From Chryseobacterium sp. MFBS3-17 (GTDB taxonomy: Bacteria > Bacteroidota > Bacteroidia > Flavobacteriales > Weeksellaceae): a stretch of DNA of 64,000 nt. The stretch spans positions 184,044 through 248,043 of the forward strand of contig NZ_JAJEWK010000008.1 of assembly GCF_020687745.1 (NCBI RefSeq). Direction: 5' to 3'. A program made the position numbers and the translations under genes. Below, piece by piece: positions 43,187-52,572 of the stretch (positions are counted from its first letter, which is position 1; every line of letters begins with the position of its first letter). The notes under the pieces were generated by a model that was not told where the DNA came from, did no database searches, and saw only the letters and a list, made by a program, of their open reading frames with translations.

Positions 43187-43993
43187 ATGAAACTAAAAAA
43201 TCTAATAGGTTTTGGCGCTGTATCCATTGCGGTCATTGCTTGTGCCACCAATCCGGTCACGGGACGTAAATCCCTGCAGCTGGCCAGTGATGCAGAGATT
43301 TCTACAATGGCGGCTACCGAATATCAGAAAACGCTGTCTTCTGCCAAAGTGGTCAGTGGTACGGCTCAGGCCAAAAGTGTAACCAATGTAGGCAACAGAA
43401 TTAAAAATGCGGCCTACAATTATTATAAATCGCTGGGACGCGAGTCAGATCTGGCCAATTATAACTGGGAGTTCAAACTGATAGAAGATAAGCAGCTGAA
43501 TGCCTGGTGTATGCCCGGTGGTAAGGTGGCCGTTTATACGGGAATTCTGCCGGTAACCAAAGATGAAGCCGGACTGGCCGTTGTGATGGGTCACGAAGTT
43601 TCTCACGCACTTGCCGGACATGGCAATGAACGCATCTCTCAGGCCATGGTGGCGCAGTTGGGCGGAGCCGTTATCGGTTCTTCTATGTCCAACAGTCAGT
43701 GGGCCTCTGTGTTTGAGCAGGTTTATCCGGTAGGAGCACAGGTAGGCTTATTGGCCTACGGAAGAAAGCAGGAACTGGAAGCAGACCAGATGGGACTGTA
43801 CCTGATGGGTATGGCCGGGTATGACCCCAGACAGGCGATACCGTTCTGGCAAAGGATGGAAGCCGCATCCAGCGGTTCACAGCGTCCGCCGGAGTTTCTG
43901 TCTACTCACCCGGGTCCGGACAACAGAATCGGGCAGCTCAACGCCCATATGGATAAAGCTCTGGCGTATTACCGTGCAGCCGGCGGGAAATAA
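43187..43993 (+). CDS. M48 family zinc metalloprotease lipoprotein
   Basis: A 268-residue lipoprotein (VIAC, Cys19; ATNPVTGRKSLQL follows, a typical start of this group). The zinc site is VMGHEVSHALAGHG with His136, Glu137 and His140, and the third ligand is Glu in KQELEADQMGLYLMG. The family contains BepA- and LoiP-like proteases that survey outer-membrane protein assembly. The STHPGPDNRIGQL segment near the end is conserved among them. The gene stands alone, with 226 bp of gene-free, AT-rich sequence upstream (42961-43186). Confidence 0.92.
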   Translation: MKLKNLIGFGAVSIAVIACATNPVTGRKSLQLASDAEISTMAATEYQKTLSSAKVVSGTAQAKSVTNVGNRIKNAAYNYYKSLGRESDLANYNWEFKLIEDKQLNAWCMPGGKVAVYTGILPVTKDEAGLAVVMGHEVSHALAGHGNERISQAMVAQLGGAVIGSSMSNSQWASVFEQVYPVGAQVGLLAYGRKQELEADQMGLYLMGMAGYDPRQAIPFWQRMEAASSGSQRPPEFLSTHPGPDNRIGQLNAHMDKALAYYRAAGGK

Positions 43994-44040
43994 TTTGCAT
44001 CCATTTTCATCAAAAAAAACAGACCTTTCTGGATTTTTCA

Positions 44041-44048
44041 TAAATTTG
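44041..44048 (+). promoter_or_regulatory. -7 promoter box of the small membrane protein gene
   Basis: TAAATTTG fits TAnnTTTG, 22 bases before the ATG at 44071. Confidence 0.4.
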
Positions 44049-44070
44049 GAGAGGTTTTTATGATATTGAA

Positions 44071-44394
44071 ATGAGAAATTTAACATTAATCGGTGTCCTT
44101 TTGCTGGCACTTGCCTTCCTGCTGTACTATATAATGCCCGAATTTTCTATAGTGAAACTGTTTGAACCTTACAGTTTAATGGGAATTCTGGCAGGGATTG
44201 GTATTGGGCTGATCTTTGGTGGTATTGTAGGCTATGTAAGTAAAGGCTCGGCCATTAAGCAGGAGCAGCAAAGAAAAGCATACAAACAACTGGTGAAGGA
44301 AAAGGAAGAACTTGCACGGCAGGCGGCAGAAAATGCCCGGGTGCAACAACAAACGGAGTTTCCTTCACAAGACGAAAATACGCAGACCTACTGA
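44071..44394 (+). CDS. Small membrane protein of unknown function
   Basis: A 107-residue protein with two transmembrane helices (about residues 5-22 and 36-58, the second with LAGIGIGLIFGGIVGY, a Gly-rich packing face) and a cytosolic coiled-coil tail rich in Gln, Lys and Glu (KQEQQ-type repeats, KEKEELARQAAENARVQQQ). No family recognised. The terminator hairpin begins within its last codons. Confidence 0.6.
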   Translation: MRNLTLIGVLLLALAFLLYYIMPEFSIVKLFEPYSLMGILAGIGIGLIFGGIVGYVSKGSAIKQEQQRKAYKQLVKEKEELARQAAENARVQQQTEFPSQDENTQTY

Positions 44395-44408
44395 TCTGCG
44401 TATTTTTT
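44376..44408. terminator. Bidirectional terminator
   Basis: AAATACGCAGA (44376-44386) and TCTGCGTATTT (44395-44405) pair perfectly around an 8-base loop. T-runs follow in both directions, serving the membrane protein gene and the leftward Mla-type operon. Confidence 0.9.
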
Positions 44409-44423
44409 TAATGCGTATTTTTT

Positions 44424-45053
44424 TTAGAACTGGTATCCTATCCCTGCCAGAAACATGCCCGGTCTGTTGTCATACCGGATGGTCTGGTTAGTGGTTTCAT
44501 TAATAAATTCACGCTGATCTTCGCTGATGGAGCCTTCATACCGGCCGGAAAAAATCAGCTTCTGAATTTTAAACTGGACGCCCAGCTGGTAGCCTACCGT
44601 AAATTCATTGCGGGCATTTTCCACAAAATCATCATACTGATTGTCTGTGCTCAGGTTGTAGCTGGCTACAGGGCCTGCATAGATGCCCAGACTTTCTCCC
44701 AGAACATTGAATCCTACCAGAACCGGCAGATCGGCACGATTGCTTTTGGCCTCAACAGTGGTTTTGCTGATGGGGTCTGTAAGCTCATTTTTGAATGTGG
44801 TATAGTACAATTCCGGCATCACGAAGAGACCACTTATCAGATTGATTTTTACCGATAAGCCTGCGTTGAATCCTACATTGCTTTTCCCGGATGTTTCATA
44901 GGCCTGCTCTGCTACGGTGGTCACATTTTGCCAGCTGGGCGAATCTGTGGGAAAAAGCAGATGGGCTTTGGCACTTACCGAGACCTGAGCTGTTGCTGCA
45001 ACAGAAGTGCATACCAATGCAGCTGTTAAAATTTTAAGGGGCGTCATTTTCAT
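44424..45053 (-). CDS. Outer-membrane beta-barrel protein
   Basis: A 209-residue exported protein (signal segment up to SVAATAQ). The mature part has alternating beta-strands (LSVKINLISGLFVMPELYYT, VLVGFNVLGESLGIYAGPV, FTVGYQLGVQFKIQKLIFSG) and ends AGIGYQF, the terminal Phe of an outer-membrane barrel of about eight strands. Its start lies 20 bp inside the ATPase gene upstream, so it belongs to the MlaE/MlaF-type operon and may take part in lipid traffic at the outer membrane. That last point is inference. Confidence 0.8.
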   Translation of the reverse strand: MKMTPLKILTAALVCTSVAATAQVSVSAKAHLLFPTDSPSWQNVTTVAEQAYETSGKSNVGFNAGLSVKINLISGLFVMPELYYTTFKNELTDPISKTTVEAKSNRADLPVLVGFNVLGESLGIYAGPVASYNLSTDNQYDDFVENARNEFTVGYQLGVQFKIQKLIFSGRYEGSISEDQREFINETTNQTIRYDNRPGMFLAGIGYQF

Positions 45054-45855
45054 TGGTTGGGGGTTTGGTTATGATATTCTCTATGGAAGTCTTGTCATTA
45101 GAGAGTAAATACTCCCGGAGTTCCTTGAAGAGTTCTGAAGAATAAACGAAGTCTATCAGATGTTTATTGCGTGCCATAATCACATTGTCCTTGTTGCCTT
45201 CCCATTCTTTGATCCCCAGCCGCAGGTATACAATTTTCTCTCCGATGGTGAGTACGGAGTTCATATCATGCGAGTTGATGATGGTGGTGGTGTTGTATTC
45301 TTTGGTAATGTCTACCAGTAAATCGTCTATAACATTGGACGTGTAAGGATCCAGTCCGGAGTTGGGTTCATCGCAGAACAGATATTTCGGATTATTCACA
45401 ATGGCCCGGGCTATGGCTACACGCTTCTGCATCCCTCCGGAGATTTCTGAAGGGAATTTTCTGCCGGCTTTATCCAGGTGTACGCGCCCCATTACTTCAA
45501 AAACGCGGCGTTTTTTCTCGCGGAAGGTGAGGTTGGAAAACATGTCCAGCGGGAACATGATGTTTTCATCCACCGTCATGGAATCAAACAGAGCACTTCC
45601 CTGGAATACGGTTCCTATTTCTGCCCGCAGTTCTTGTTTTTCCTCACGTTTCATTTTGGTAATATCGCGCCCGTCAAACAGGATGCTTCCGCTGGTAGCT
45701 TCGTGCACATTGAGCAGGGATTTCAGGAAAACAGTTTTCCCCGAACCACTCTGGCCGATAATCAAGTTCACTTTTCCTTTTTCGAAAACGGTGGAAATTC
45801 CTTTCAGAACTTCGGTGTCCCCGAATTGTTTTCTCAGATCTTTTACCTCTATCAT
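45034..45855 (-). CDS. ABC transporter ATPase, MlaF type
   Basis: A 273-residue ATPase. Walker A IIGQSGSGKTVFLKS near residue 33, signature SGGMQKRVAIARAI near residue 141, Walker B YLFCDEPNSGLDP and H-loop INSHDMNSV are all present. SGGMQKR rather than SGGQ is typical of the phospholipid-trafficking Mla/TGD branch. Its start codon shares one base with the stop of the MlaE-type permease, and its 3' end overlaps the barrel gene by 20 bp. The MlaD-type component is encoded elsewhere (57508). Confidence 0.9.
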   Translation of the reverse strand: MIEVKDLRKQFGDTEVLKGISTVFEKGKVNLIIGQSGSGKTVFLKSLLNVHEATSGSILFDGRDITKMKREEKQELRAEIGTVFQGSALFDSMTVDENIMFPLDMFSNLTFREKKRRVFEVMGRVHLDKAGRKFPSEISGGMQKRVAIARAIVNNPKYLFCDEPNSGLDPYTSNVIDDLLVDITKEYNTTTIINSHDMNSVLTIGEKIVYLRLGIKEWEGNKDNVIMARNKHLIDFVYSSELFKELREYLLSNDKTSIENIITKPPTNENDAP

Positions 45856-46607
45856 CAGCCTAAAATCATTTGAGTTAATATTAATTCAGAAATAATGATG
45901 AAGATCATGGTCCACACCACCGCCTGTGTACTGGAGCGCCCTACCTCCAGTGAGCCGCCGGAAACATTATACCCGAAATAGGACGGCACCGTAGCAATGA
46001 TGAATGCAAAAACAATGGTCTTGATAAAGGCATAATAATAAAACAACATGGGCATATACATCTGCACACCGGTTGTAAATTCTGAAATGGTCCAGTTGCT
46101 GGTGAGTAATCCTGCAGCAAAACCTCCGCCAATTCCCACCGCCATACTCAGGGCAATGAGCAGCGGGTTGTAAATAATGCAGGCCAGAATTTTGGGCATA
46201 ATCAGGAAATTGGGAGAGTTTACGCCCATAATGTCCAGTGCGTCAATCTGCTCGGTAACCCGCATGGTTCCTATGCTGGATGCGATATATGACCCTACTT
46301 TGCCCGCCAGAATAAGGCTGATGATGGTAGGAGAAAACTCCAGTACCAATACTGCTTTTGTGGCATAACCCACAAAATAAGTGGGAATAGGGATGGTAGC
46401 AGTACTGAAATTATTATACATCTGAATGGCCGTTACGGCACCTACAAATATGGAAGTGAAAACCACAAGTCCGAAGGAGTTTACCCCGAGGTCATTTACT
46501 TCCCGCAAAAAAAGCTTCCAGAAAACCGACATTTTCTGCGGTGTTTTTATTGCTTTTCCCAGCAGCAAAAAGTATGCTCCAAACGCATTTAGAAACTTTT
46601 TTATCAT
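45855..46607 (-). CDS. ABC transporter permease, MlaE type
   Basis: A 250-residue inner-membrane protein with about five helices. VNSFGLVVFTSIFVGAVTAI and LVLEFSPTIISLILAGKVGS are the conserved MlaE segments, as is GTMRVTEQIDALDIMGVNSP. Together with the ATPase it should move phospholipid between membranes to keep outer-membrane asymmetry. First gene of the three-gene leftward operon. Confidence 0.92.
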   Translation of the reverse strand: MIKKFLNAFGAYFLLLGKAIKTPQKMSVFWKLFLREVNDLGVNSFGLVVFTSIFVGAVTAIQMYNNFSTATIPIPTYFVGYATKAVLVLEFSPTIISLILAGKVGSYIASSIGTMRVTEQIDALDIMGVNSPNFLIMPKILACIIYNPLLIALSMAVGIGGGFAAGLLTSNWTISEFTTGVQMYMPMLFYYYAFIKTIVFAFIIATVPSYFGYNVSGGSLEVGRSSTQAVVWTMIFIIISELILTQMILG

Positions 46608-46647
46608 GCGGCTAAATTACAGATTTTTCACAAATTAACAGGAAGCG

Positions 46648-48024
46648 TCATCCGGCTTTTTTATCACCGGTAATTACCAGAAGTATTGTCTTAAAAATGA
46701 TGACCAGATCCAAGATAAAACTCCAGTTTTTCACATAAAACGAATCTGCCAGAATCCGCTTTTTCATTTCAATACTCATATCGCCCTCATCACCGCGCAG
46801 CCCGTTTACCTGCGCCAGACCAGTGATGCCCGGTCTCACCAGACTGCGGATGGCGTACCGGCCTATCCGGGTTTTGTAGTAATTGTCTATGAGCAGCATG
46901 TGCGGCCGGGGACCTACTACAGACATGTGGCCTAGCAGCACGTTGATGAACTGCGGCATTTCGTCCAGGCTGGTTTTTCTGAGGAATTTTCCTACAGAAG
47001 TGATGCGGCTGTCGTTTTTCTGAGTCGTTCTGGTGGCAGATTCATTATTCACCACCATGGTACGGAATTTTATGCACTTGAAGATTTCATCATGGAAACC
47101 ATAGCGTTCCTGTAAAAAGAAAACGGGCCCTTTACTGTTTAGTTTGATGAGTACCGCTACCAGCGGAAACAGCCAGGAGCAGATGAAAATGAGGATGGCC
47201 AGCGAAAAAACAATGTCAAAAACCCGCTTGATGGTGAAGTTGGTAAAATAATCCAGCGGAAATTTGGTCTGGGTGAGCACCGGCTGAGTTTCTATATAAT
47301 TCAGTTCGTAATTAAAGAAATTATATTGCTCAATTTCAGGAATCAGGGCAATTCTTACCTGGTGCAGCTCTGCTTCGCGGTAAATTTCTGCACGCAGGGT
47401 CCGGGGAATCGCCGGGTCGTTTACCAGCAGGTACAGCGTGTGGATGCCGTGGTTTTTCCAGAAGTCAATAATGCCGTTGGTGTTCAGATTGCCGCCATTG
47501 TACTCATAAATTTTGAAACCGTAGTCAGTACGTTCTCTCAGGATGCTTTCCAGAATGGTGCGGGAATCGTTATGTGTGCCCAGAAACATAATATTCCGGA
47601 AATTAATCCCGCGGCTTCTGATGTATTTTAAAAGAAAGAAAATCGCAGATTTCAGGGAGAGAAACACCACAAAAAGGGTGAACGCCAGGCTGAACCGTTC
47701 GTTTTGCAGAAAAACATTATTGCTCACCCTGGCCAGAAGTAAAATTCCGAAAAGAAAAATCAGAATATGGGTTACCATACGCTCCAGATACAGGGTGTAG
47801 GTGAGGTTCCGGGCAATGTCATACAGCTTGGTATGTCCGCTGAGCAGAATCCAGAAAAACGTGAGCAGCAGAATAGAGAGAATGTTTTGTTCCCAATCCG
47901 TCTCCACGATGCCGAGTTCATTCTGTCTGCGGATAAAAAAGAACACAAAAACCGCTGCAATAATCAAAATATCGAGCAGAATAATGAGTCCTTTGAAGTA
48001 TCTGGAGAACCGGAGTTGTTGCAT
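46648..48024 (-). CDS. Polyprenyl-phosphate sugar-phosphate transferase (exopolysaccharide initiation)
   Basis: A 458-residue membrane enzyme. Four N-terminal helices (about residues 12-115) are followed by a CoA-binding-like domain (FRNIMFLGTHNDSR) and then a reentrant helix with KRVFDIVFSLAILIFI. The catalytic domain reads FKCIKFRTMVVNNES, GKFLRKTSLDEMPQFINVL and MSVVGPRPHM. This is the bacterial sugar transferase signature. It loads the first sugar phosphate on undecaprenyl phosphate for capsule or exopolysaccharide synthesis. No other polysaccharide gene is adjacent. Confidence 0.9.
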   Translation of the reverse strand: MQQLRFSRYFKGLIILLDILIIAAVFVFFFIRRQNELGIVETDWEQNILSILLLTFFWILLSGHTKLYDIARNLTYTLYLERMVTHILIFLFGILLLARVSNNVFLQNERFSLAFTLFVVFLSLKSAIFFLLKYIRSRGINFRNIMFLGTHNDSRTILESILRERTDYGFKIYEYNGGNLNTNGIIDFWKNHGIHTLYLLVNDPAIPRTLRAEIYREAELHQVRIALIPEIEQYNFFNYELNYIETQPVLTQTKFPLDYFTNFTIKRVFDIVFSLAILIFICSWLFPLVAVLIKLNSKGPVFFLQERYGFHDEIFKCIKFRTMVVNNESATRTTQKNDSRITSVGKFLRKTSLDEMPQFINVLLGHMSVVGPRPHMLLIDNYYKTRIGRYAIRSLVRPGITGLAQVNGLRGDEGDMSIEMKKRILADSFYVKNWSFILDLVIIFKTILLVITGDKKAG

Positions 48025-48068
48025 AGTTTTTTATCAGCAGATAAAAATAAGAATTTTTTCGACTAAAA

Positions 48069-48698
48069 CTATGGAATGTTCAGGTATTTATGGGTTTGTA
48101 CGGAAGATTGCCATTGTGGATTCTTCAGAATATAATCTGTAATGAGCGGATAATTTACCTCGCGTTTGCTCCACTCGCTCTGTAGATACAGTCTGCATTC
48201 CGGTGAAACTTTAGCAGCTTGTTCTTCGGCAAATTTAAAGTCGTGATTGTTAAAGATAATGACTTTCAGTTCACTGGCGCGGGCATAGATTTCAGGTTTG
48301 GGTAATCCGGTTTTTTTCGGTGAAAGCGTAATCCAGTCCAGCTGACCGCTCATGGGGTAAGCTCCGGACGTTTCTATGTGGATGGTACAGCCCAGTTCTT
48401 TCAGTTTCCCGGTCAGGATGTCCAGATTCCACATCAATGGCTCGCCTCCGGTAAGTACGATGGTTTTAGAATGTGCTGCTGCTGTTTGAGCCACGGTTTC
48501 GGCTTCCATCAGCGGATGCAGTTTCGGATCCCAGCTTTCTTTCACATCGCACCAGTGGCAGCCTACATCGCAGCCACCCAGTCGTATGAAATAGGCCGCC
48601 GTGCCGGCATGGGCACCTTCGCCTTGTATGGTGTAAAAATGCTCCATCACCGGGAGCATTTTACCTTCTTTCAGCAGTAATTCCTGATCTTTTGTCAT
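48069..48698 (-). CDS. queE: 7-carboxy-7-deazaguanine synthase
   Basis: A 209-residue radical SAM enzyme of queuosine synthesis. MEHFYTIQGEGAHAGTAAYF is the family start, and the cluster motif GGCDVGCHWCDVKESW has the CxxxCxxC cysteines. GGEPLMW is the SAM-binding loop. I chose the ATG at 48698 (MTKDQELLLKEGK). The longer frame to 48719 would start inside a terminator-like hairpin. Small for a radical SAM enzyme, which is normal for QueE. Confidence 0.93.
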   Translation of the reverse strand: MTKDQELLLKEGKMLPVMEHFYTIQGEGAHAGTAAYFIRLGGCDVGCHWCDVKESWDPKLHPLMEAETVAQTAAAHSKTIVLTGGEPLMWNLDILTGKLKELGCTIHIETSGAYPMSGQLDWITLSPKKTGLPKPEIYARASELKVIIFNNHDFKFAEEQAAKVSPECRLYLQSEWSKREVNYPLITDYILKNPQWQSSVQTHKYLNIP

Positions 48699-48704
48699 GT
48701 TTCT

Positions 48705-48737
48705 AAAAGCGCAGAACATTATACATTCTTCTGCGCT
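48705..48737 (-). terminator. Terminator of folD, just upstream of queE
   Basis: AGCGCAGAA and TTCTGCGCT (48708-48716 and 48729-48737) pair perfectly around a 12-base loop. On the minus strand TTTT follows. It sits between folD and queE. Confidence 0.6.
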
Positions 48738-48743
48738 GCAAAA

Positions 48744-49622
48744 TTATCTATTATATCGCTTGTATGCAAGCAGCGTGTTTTTCATGAGCATGGCGCGCGT
48801 CATAGGTCCCACACCACCAGGTACAGGCGTAATCCAGCCGGCTTTGGGCTCGCAGCTTTCATAATCAACATCCCCTTCCAGATGGTAGCCTTTTTCGCCG
48901 TCATCTTCCACGCGGGTGATGCCTACGTCTACAATGACTGCACCGTCTTTAATCATATCGCCCTTTAGGTACTTGGGTGCGCCCAGTGCCACAATGATGA
49001 TATCAGCCGCGCGGGTAAATTCTTCAATGTTCGGGGTGTGGCTGTGCACCACGGTCACCGTTGCGTCTCCCGGATTGCCTTTGCTGCTCATCAGAATACT
49101 CATGGGCCGGCCTACAATGCGGCTTCTGCCAATCACCACACAGTGTTTACCGCGGGTGTCTATCTCATACCGCTCCAGCAGGGTCATGATTCCGTAAGGG
49201 GTCGCCGGCAGAAAAGCTTCCATTTCCAGCGCCATGCGCCCGAAATTTTCGGGGTGAAATCCGTCTACATCCTTTGTGGGATCTATGGCATTGATGATTT
49301 TTTCCTGATTCATGCCTTTGGGCAATGGCAATTGTACAATGAAGCCGTCCAGGGTGGCATCATCATTCAGTTTCTTAATTTCATTCAGCAATTCTTCTTC
49401 TGAAATGGTGTCCGGAAGTCTGAGAAGTGTAGAGCCGAAACCTACTTCCTTGCAGTCCTTTACTTTGCTGTTTACGTAGGCTTTGCTGGCGCCGTTTTCG
49501 CCAACCAGGATGGCAGCCAGGTGCGGTGCGCGTTTTCCTGCCGCTACAATTTTTTCTACTTCCGCTTTAATTTCTTTTTTAATGTCTTTGGAGACTTTGA
49601 GTCCGTCCAGAATCTGAGCCAT
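48744..49622 (-). CDS. folD: Bifunctional methylenetetrahydrofolate dehydrogenase/cyclohydrolase
   Basis: A 292-residue enzyme of one-carbon metabolism. The catalytic Lys lies in SKAYVNSKVKDCKEVG, DGFIVQLPLPKGMNQ and VDGFHPENFGRMA are family motifs, and the NADP-binding loop is VVIGRSRIVGRPMS. PVPGGVGPMTRAMLM near the end is the second FolD signature. Complete. Upstream (51296) lies pgi, with 34 bp between stop and start. Confidence 0.97.
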   Translation of the reverse strand: MAQILDGLKVSKDIKKEIKAEVEKIVAAGKRAPHLAAILVGENGASKAYVNSKVKDCKEVGFGSTLLRLPDTISEEELLNEIKKLNDDATLDGFIVQLPLPKGMNQEKIINAIDPTKDVDGFHPENFGRMALEMEAFLPATPYGIMTLLERYEIDTRGKHCVVIGRSRIVGRPMSILMSSKGNPGDATVTVVHSHTPNIEEFTRAADIIIVALGAPKYLKGDMIKDGAVIVDVGITRVEDDGEKGYHLEGDVDYESCEPKAGWITPVPGGVGPMTRAMLMKNTLLAYKRYNR

Positions 49623-49655
49623 GTCTGTATTGAGTTGGGTTAATAATGCTTAAAG

Positions 49656-51296
49656 TTACTGCTTTTCCATGAAATATTGCATGAGTCCATGGGTGGAACT
49701 GTCATGAGATTCAGCAGGTTTTTCACCTTTCAGTGCCGGCAGTATTTTGCCTGCCAGTTCTTTGCCGAGTTCTACCCCGAACTGATCAAAGCTGAAAATA
49801 TTCCAGATTACCCCCTGTACAAAAATTTTATGCTCATAAAGGGCAATCAGTTGACCGAGTGAAAATGGTGTCAGTTCGTTGAACAGCAATGAGTTGGTTG
49901 GGGTATTGCCGTGGAAAACCTTATGATTCAGCAGCCGTTCAATTTCTGCTTCACTTTTTCCCGATTGTTCCAGTTCTGCCCGTACTTCCGGCTGGTTTTT
50001 GCCGAAGGCCAGCGCCTGGGTCTGTGCCATGAAATTGGCCATTAATTTTTCCTGATGGTCCGAGATCCGGTTGCAGGATTTTACATATCCGATGAAATCT
50101 GCCGGAATCAGTTCGGTGCCCTGATGGATCAGCTGGTAAAATGCGTGCTGGCCATTGGTTCCGGGTTCGCCCCAGATGACGGGTCCGGTTTCATATTCCA
50201 CAAAATCACCGTTGCGGTCCACGCACTTGCCGTTACTCTCCATATCCCCTTGTTGCAGATAGGCCGGAAAACGGCTCAGGTATTGGGAGTAGGGAAGTAC
50301 AGCGTAGGTTCCGGCATCAAAGAAGTTGCGGTACCAGATGCCTGTCAGCGCCATCAGTACCGGAATGTTTTCTTTAAAATCAGCAGTCTGAAAATGCAGA
50401 TCGGTGTCATGGGCTCCTTTCAGCAAAGATTCAAAATGGTCATAGCCTACGGCCAGGCAAATGCTGAGGCCAATGGCGCTCCACAGGGAATACCTGCCGC
50501 CCACCCAGTCCCGGAACTCAAAGATATGCGCTTCTGCAATGCCAAATTTCAGTACCGCTTCGGTATTGGTAGATAAGGCTACAAAATGTGCGGCCACGTC
50601 CCCGGCGGAAGCTTTCTGTAGAAACCACTCTTTGGCAGACGCTGCATTGGTCATGGTTTCCTGTGTGGTAAAAGTTTTGGAGGCAATGATGAAAAGGGTG
50701 GTCTCGGGATTGAGGTTTTTTAAGGTCTCCGCCAGGTGATTGCCGTCTACATTAGACACGAAATGTACGTTGAGACGGGTTTGATAATGTTGCAGTGCGG
50801 TACACACCATCACAGGTCCCAGATCCGAGCCGCCAATTCCAATGTTTACCACATCTGTGATTTCCTTGCCGGTAAACCCTTTGTGCTGACCGGAAATGAC
50901 CTTTTCTGAAAAGTGTTTCATCTGCTGAAGAACCTTCCCGATGGCAGGTTTTATATTTTCACCGTCAACTTGTATTTCCTGATCTGTAAAATCACGCAGT
51001 GCCGTATGAAGAACGGCGCGACCTTCGGTTTCATTAATGATATCTCCGGAAAACATTTTTTCAATCGCTGTTTTTACCTGACATTCTTCAGCCAGCTTCA
51101 GCAGCAGTTTCAGCGTACGGTCGTCCATTAAATTTTTGGAGAAATCAAAAAGATAGCCGTTCTGTATCACGGAGAACTGCTGAAATCTCTCAGGGTTGTA
51201 TTTGAACAGGGAACGCAATTCGAAGTCATTCTGCGAGAAATGATGTTGCAGTTCTTTCCAGCTCGAGGTTTGGGTAGGATTTATTTTCGGAAGCAT
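49656..51296 (-). CDS. pgi: Glucose-6-phosphate isomerase
   Basis: A 546-residue glycolytic enzyme. [20 protein letters not shown] near residue 150, [27 protein letters not shown] and the C-terminal signature region with [20 protein letters not shown] are conserved in Pgi. The active-site Glu (GDMESNGK) and His ([11 protein letters not shown]) are present, as is the Lys near VFHGNTPT. Full length, no damage. Confidence 0.97.
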   Translation of the reverse strand: MLPKINPTQTSSWKELQHHFSQNDFELRSLFKYNPERFQQFSVIQNGYLFDFSKNLMDDRTLKLLLKLAEECQVKTAIEKMFSGDIINETEGRAVLHTALRDFTDQEIQVDGENIKPAIGKVLQQMKHFSEKVISGQHKGFTGKEITDVVNIGIGGSDLGPVMVCTALQHYQTRLNVHFVSNVDGNHLAETLKNLNPETTLFIIASKTFTTQETMTNAASAKEWFLQKASAGDVAAHFVALSTNTEAVLKFGIAEAHIFEFRDWVGGRYSLWSAIGLSICLAVGYDHFESLLKGAHDTDLHFQTADFKENIPVLMALTGIWYRNFFDAGTYAVLPYSQYLSRFPAYLQQGDMESNGKCVDRNGDFVEYETGPVIWGEPGTNGQHAFYQLIHQGTELIPADFIGYVKSCNRISDHQEKLMANFMAQTQALAFGKNQPEVRAELEQSGKSEAEIERLLNHKVFHGNTPTNSLLFNELTPFSLGQLIALYEHKIFVQGVIWNIFSFDQFGVELGKELAGKILPALKGEKPAESHDSSTHGLMQYFMEKQ

Positions 51297-51344
51297 ATTT
51301 TTTAGTTTGGAGGTGGGTCACCTTGTGAGCTTTGCAAATTTAAT

Positions 51345-51375
51345 GAAAAATATAACCTCCGGAATCATCCGGAGG
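51345..51375 (-). terminator. Terminator of the DUF4349 gene
   Basis: CCTCCGGA (51356-51363) and TCCGGAGG (51368-51375) pair perfectly with an ATCA loop. On the minus strand TTATATTTTT follows. Confidence 0.8.
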
Positions 51376-51397
51376 CTCAGGAAGTGTATTCAGGGCA

Positions 51398-52327
51398 TCA
51401 GAAATTTTCGGGATGCTGTTCTGCGGTGTGGTCTGTGGCTTGCTTCCTGTTGAACCTCACCATAGATTTTCTTTTTCTGATGATGATGGCAAGCACCATT
51501 CCGGCAAGTACCAGCGGCCAGATGGAGGTAAGGCCGATGATGATTTTCTGAATCATGTAAAACCCTTCTGCCATTGCATTTTTCAGGTCATAAAAGAAAT
51601 TGATTTTATAGGAGTTGTCCACATTCCGGCTGTTGGTTACCGCAATTTCGGAAATCCGTATCTGCGGCTCCTGAATATTGACAGAGACCGTGCTGTATTT
51701 CAGCTGGTCTTCCATGCTGAGTGCTGCCACTTTCTGCAGGTTGCCTTCGCTCATATTGTCGTCTGCGGTAGTAACTTTTTTAATGTCGGTTTTCATCTGA
51801 GCAATGTTTTCTTTTGTTGTGGCATTCCGCACAGTTTCCATTTCTGCCAGTTTAATGTTGGCGGTCACATCTTCAGCGGTAATGTCACGGTTGTTCAGAA
51901 AGAGTTTCTTGTCGTTAATTATTGTCAGGAATCTGCCCAGGTTTTCGGTGGGAACCCGTACCTGCATGGTGTTTTCGGTTCTGAATTTGCGTACCATCAT
52001 GGCTTCTTCATCAGAGGTGTTATAGGTGTTTTCTGAAATGATGTGGGAGCGTAGCCTGCTGGAAGTCACGAAGCCACCCAGCTCCTGAAGGGATTTTTCA
52101 ATATAGACCGTGGCATCATAAACGTCTGTGACATCCATATTCACATGGGCAGTTTTGATAAATTGTTTGCCTTCTACCTGCATGGTGGCTGCAGAAGAAA
52201 TACTGTCGGAGGTCAGCGCCGGAATGCTTTCTTCGGTCATATACGCGCTTTCTCCACTTTTATTACAAGAATAAATGGTGGCCAGAAGCATGACAGCGGG
52301 AACGATTTTAAGATGTGCATTTTTCAT
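51398..52327 (-). CDS. DUF4349 domain lipoprotein
   Basis: A 309-residue lipoprotein (IYSC, Cys21). KTAHVNMDVTDVYDATVYIE and MQVRVPTENLGRFLTII are the DUF4349 hallmarks. A long helical segment (DITAEDVTANIKLAEMETVR) probably forms a coiled coil, and one C-terminal transmembrane helix (about residues 258-285) is followed by basic residues (RKRKSMVRFNRKQ). A protein with a lipid anchor and a C-terminal membrane helix could sense surface or envelope stress. Function is unknown. Confidence 0.85.
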   Translation of the reverse strand: MKNAHLKIVPAVMLLATIYSCNKSGESAYMTEESIPALTSDSISSAATMQVEGKQFIKTAHVNMDVTDVYDATVYIEKSLQELGGFVTSSRLRSHIISENTYNTSDEEAMMVRKFRTENTMQVRVPTENLGRFLTIINDKKLFLNNRDITAEDVTANIKLAEMETVRNATTKENIAQMKTDIKKVTTADDNMSEGNLQKVAALSMEDQLKYSTVSVNIQEPQIRISEIAVTNSRNVDNSYKINFFYDLKNAMAEGFYMIQKIIIGLTSIWPLVLAGMVLAIIIRKRKSMVRFNRKQATDHTAEQHPENF

Positions 52328-52520
52328 AACAGAAAGTTTTATTGATTAGTTGAATCAAATTTCTGAATGAATTTCGGCAAAGGGTTGTAAATGACTTTTT
52401 TAATCCTTGTAAACCTGGTTTTGCAATTTAACGCACACTTGCTCAGTGTTTTGTAAATCAGATTTCGGGGGATTAATTGCTTTGTACAAGATTTTTAATG
52501 GCTGTGGCGTGTGGTCTCTC

Positions 52521-52551
52521 AAAAGAAAAGAGCAGGTGAAGTGCCTGCTCT
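52521..52551 (-). terminator. Terminator of lon
   Basis: AGAGCAGG (52529-52536) and CCTGCTCT (52544-52551) pair perfectly with a 7-base loop. On the minus strand TTTTCTTTT follows. Confidence 0.85.
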
Positions 52552-52572
52552 TATATATGGTGGTGTATGGAA